64,000 nt of DNA. It comes from Paracoccus wurundjeri. GTDB lineage: Bacteria > Pseudomonadota > Alphaproteobacteria > Rhodobacterales > Rhodobacteraceae. The translations under genes were made by a program, and so were the position numbers. The stretch covers positions 1 through 64,000 of the forward strand of contig NZ_JAUUTZ010000006.1 in the NCBI RefSeq assembly GCF_030678915.1, written 5' to 3'. The notes under the pieces were generated by a model that searched no databases, was not told the origin of the DNA, and saw only the letters and a program-made list of their open reading frames with translations. Every line of letters begins with the position of its first letter. The stretch's first letter is position 1. This document shows, piece after piece, positions 63,095 to 64,000 of the stretch.

Positions 63095-64000
63095 ATGCCC
63101 ATCCAGACCGGAACCGATACCTCCAAGACCCGCCGCAAGCTGAAAGCTGGCGGTAAAGAGGTTTCCTATTACTCCATTGCAGCCGCATCCGACGCCGGAC
63201 TTGGCGATTTTTCCAAACTTCCGGCATCGCTCAGGGTGGTGCTGGAGAACATGCTCCGGTTCGAAGATGGCGGGCGTACCGTCAGCCAAGACGATATCCG
63301 GGCCTTTGCCGAATGGGCCGCGAAGGGTGGCCAGAACCCGCGAGAGATCGCCTATCGCCCTACCCGCGTGCTGATGCAGGATTTCACCGGCGTTCCGGCA
63401 GTTGTCGACCTTGCCGCGATGCGCGACGGCATCAAGGCGCTTGGTGGTGATGCGCAGAAAATCAACCCGCTGAACCCGGTCGATCTGGTCATTGACCACT
63501 CGGTCATGATTGATGAATTCGGCACCCCCCGCGCCTTCCAGTTCAATGTCGAGCGTGAATATGAACGCAATATCGAACGCTATCAGTTCCTGAAATGGGG
63601 TCAGAAGGCGTTTCAGAACTTCCGCGTGGTCCCGCCGGGAACCGGCATCTGCCATCAGGTGAACCTTGAATACCTGGCGCAGACGGTCTGGACCGATACC
63701 GACCAAAACGGCGAAGAAGTCGCCTATCCCGATACTCTGGTCGGCACCGACTCCCATACAACCATGGTCAACGGCCTTGCCGTGCTGGGCTGGGGCGTCG
63801 GCGGGATTGAGGCCGAGGCAGCGATGCTGGGGCAACCGATCTCTATGCTGATCCCGGAAGTCGTGGGCTTCAAGATCACCGGTTCTCTGCGCGAAGGCGT
63901 TACGGCAACCGACCTTGTGCTGAAGGTCGTGCAGATGCTGCGCGAACATGGTGTGGTTGGCAAATTCGTGGAATTCTACGGCGACGGACTGGACCATATG
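63095..64000 (+). CDS. acnA: Aconitate hydratase A (5' part, cut by the window end)
   Basis: N-terminal 302 residues of the TCA-cycle enzyme that interconverts citrate and isocitrate. The sequence matches AcnA throughout: [20 protein letters not shown] at the start, [22 protein letters not shown] in two adjacent motifs, [37 protein letters not shown]. The cluster-binding cysteines lie beyond the window. GGGAGG precedes the ATG. The frame is open to base 64000. Confidence 0.96.
   Translation, partial: MPIQTGTDTSKTRRKLKAGGKEVSYYSIAAASDAGLGDFSKLPASLRVVLENMLRFEDGGRTVSQDDIRAFAEWAAKGGQNPREIAYRPTRVLMQDFTGVPAVVDLAAMRDGIKALGGDAQKINPLNPVDLVIDHSVMIDEFGTPRAFQFNVEREYERNIERYQFLKWGQKAFQNFRVVPPGTGICHQVNLEYLAQTVWTDTDQNGEEVAYPDTLVGTDSHTTMVNGLAVLGWGVGGIEAEAAMLGQPISMLIPEVVGFKITGSLREGVTATDLVLKVVQMLREHGVVGKFVEFYGDGLDHM

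Noticed and set aside
62972..63997. 341-codon minus-strand open frame
   Set aside because: Antisense to the acnA reading frame, which carries clear aconitase motifs.
1..64000. CRISPR arrays, insertion sequences, prophage or secretion-system islands
   Set aside because: No regularly spaced direct repeats, transposase motifs, integrases or phage structural genes were seen.

Overview
The window reads as chromosomal DNA of a methylotrophic alphaproteobacterium of the Rhodobacterales, most like Paracoccus. The evidence is a complete calcium-type methanol dehydrogenase cluster in the order mxaFJGIRSACKLD with a divergent lipoprotein/kinase/regulator set (mxaZYX) in the arrangement I know from Paracoccus denitrificans, a fused MrpAB antiporter subunit, a GyrA with an alphaproteobacterial acidic insert, and many small Rhodobacterales-type housekeeping genes. 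Species assignment is inference; no rRNA or marker comparison was possible.

Layout. 1-10.5 kb is housekeeping: dprA (N-terminus interrupted by an in-frame TAG at the window edge), topA, tryptophan 2,3-dioxygenase, penicillin-binding protein 1A, a Coq10/RatA-type START protein, a zinc peptidase, a YqaA-type membrane protein translationally coupled to dsbB. At 10.6-12.4 kb a chemoreceptor gene is split by a single in-frame TGA. 12.6-22.5 kb carries gyrA, an AI-2E family permease, a DUF3772/MscS channel coupled to a cysteine synthase, a Nudix protein coupled to a DUF2059 protein, and tRNA-Ser(CGA). 22.9-28.6 kb is a minus-strand polyamine/opine-type ABC transporter operon with two tandem paralogous binding proteins. 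29-33.8 kb holds an orphan family 5 (peptide-type) binding protein divergent from an RpiR regulator, an N-formylglutamate amidohydrolase and an FAD amine/amino-acid oxidase. 34.1-35.7 kb is a two-gene surface-polysaccharide-like module (SGNH-type protein and pyruvyl transferase).

35.9-48.4 kb is the methanol oxidation locus. MxaF and MxaI form the periplasmic PQQ/Ca dehydrogenase, MxaG is its cytochrome cL, MxaJ and MxaD are periplasmic helpers, and MxaR, S, A, C, K and L form the MoxR/von Willebrand maturation system that loads calcium. The maturation genes are joined end to end by 4-base overlaps, while the structural genes are separated by gaps that hold strong hairpins. MxaY/MxaX is the likely controlling two-component system. 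48.8-54.9 kb is a six-gene Mrp Na+/H+ antiporter operon with every junction overlapping. 55-59.2 kb is a fructose/ribose-type ABC transporter (frcBCA) with a divergent ROK repressor. The right end has an EnvZ-like kinase without its regulator, a metallo-beta-lactamase fold hydrolase, tRNA-Asn with a very strong terminator, a decayed small ORF, a DUF1223 protein and the 5' part of acnA.

For unexplained structure the strongest signals are: a ~165-bp interspersed element present twice (16.6 and 33.8 kb), each copy lying between convergent genes and keeping base-pairing potential; hairpins placed between the methanol dehydrogenase structural genes; overlapping dyads in the mxaF/mxaZ divergent promoter region; and two genes (dprA, chemoreceptor) each interrupted by one in-frame stop with coding homology continuing on both sides.
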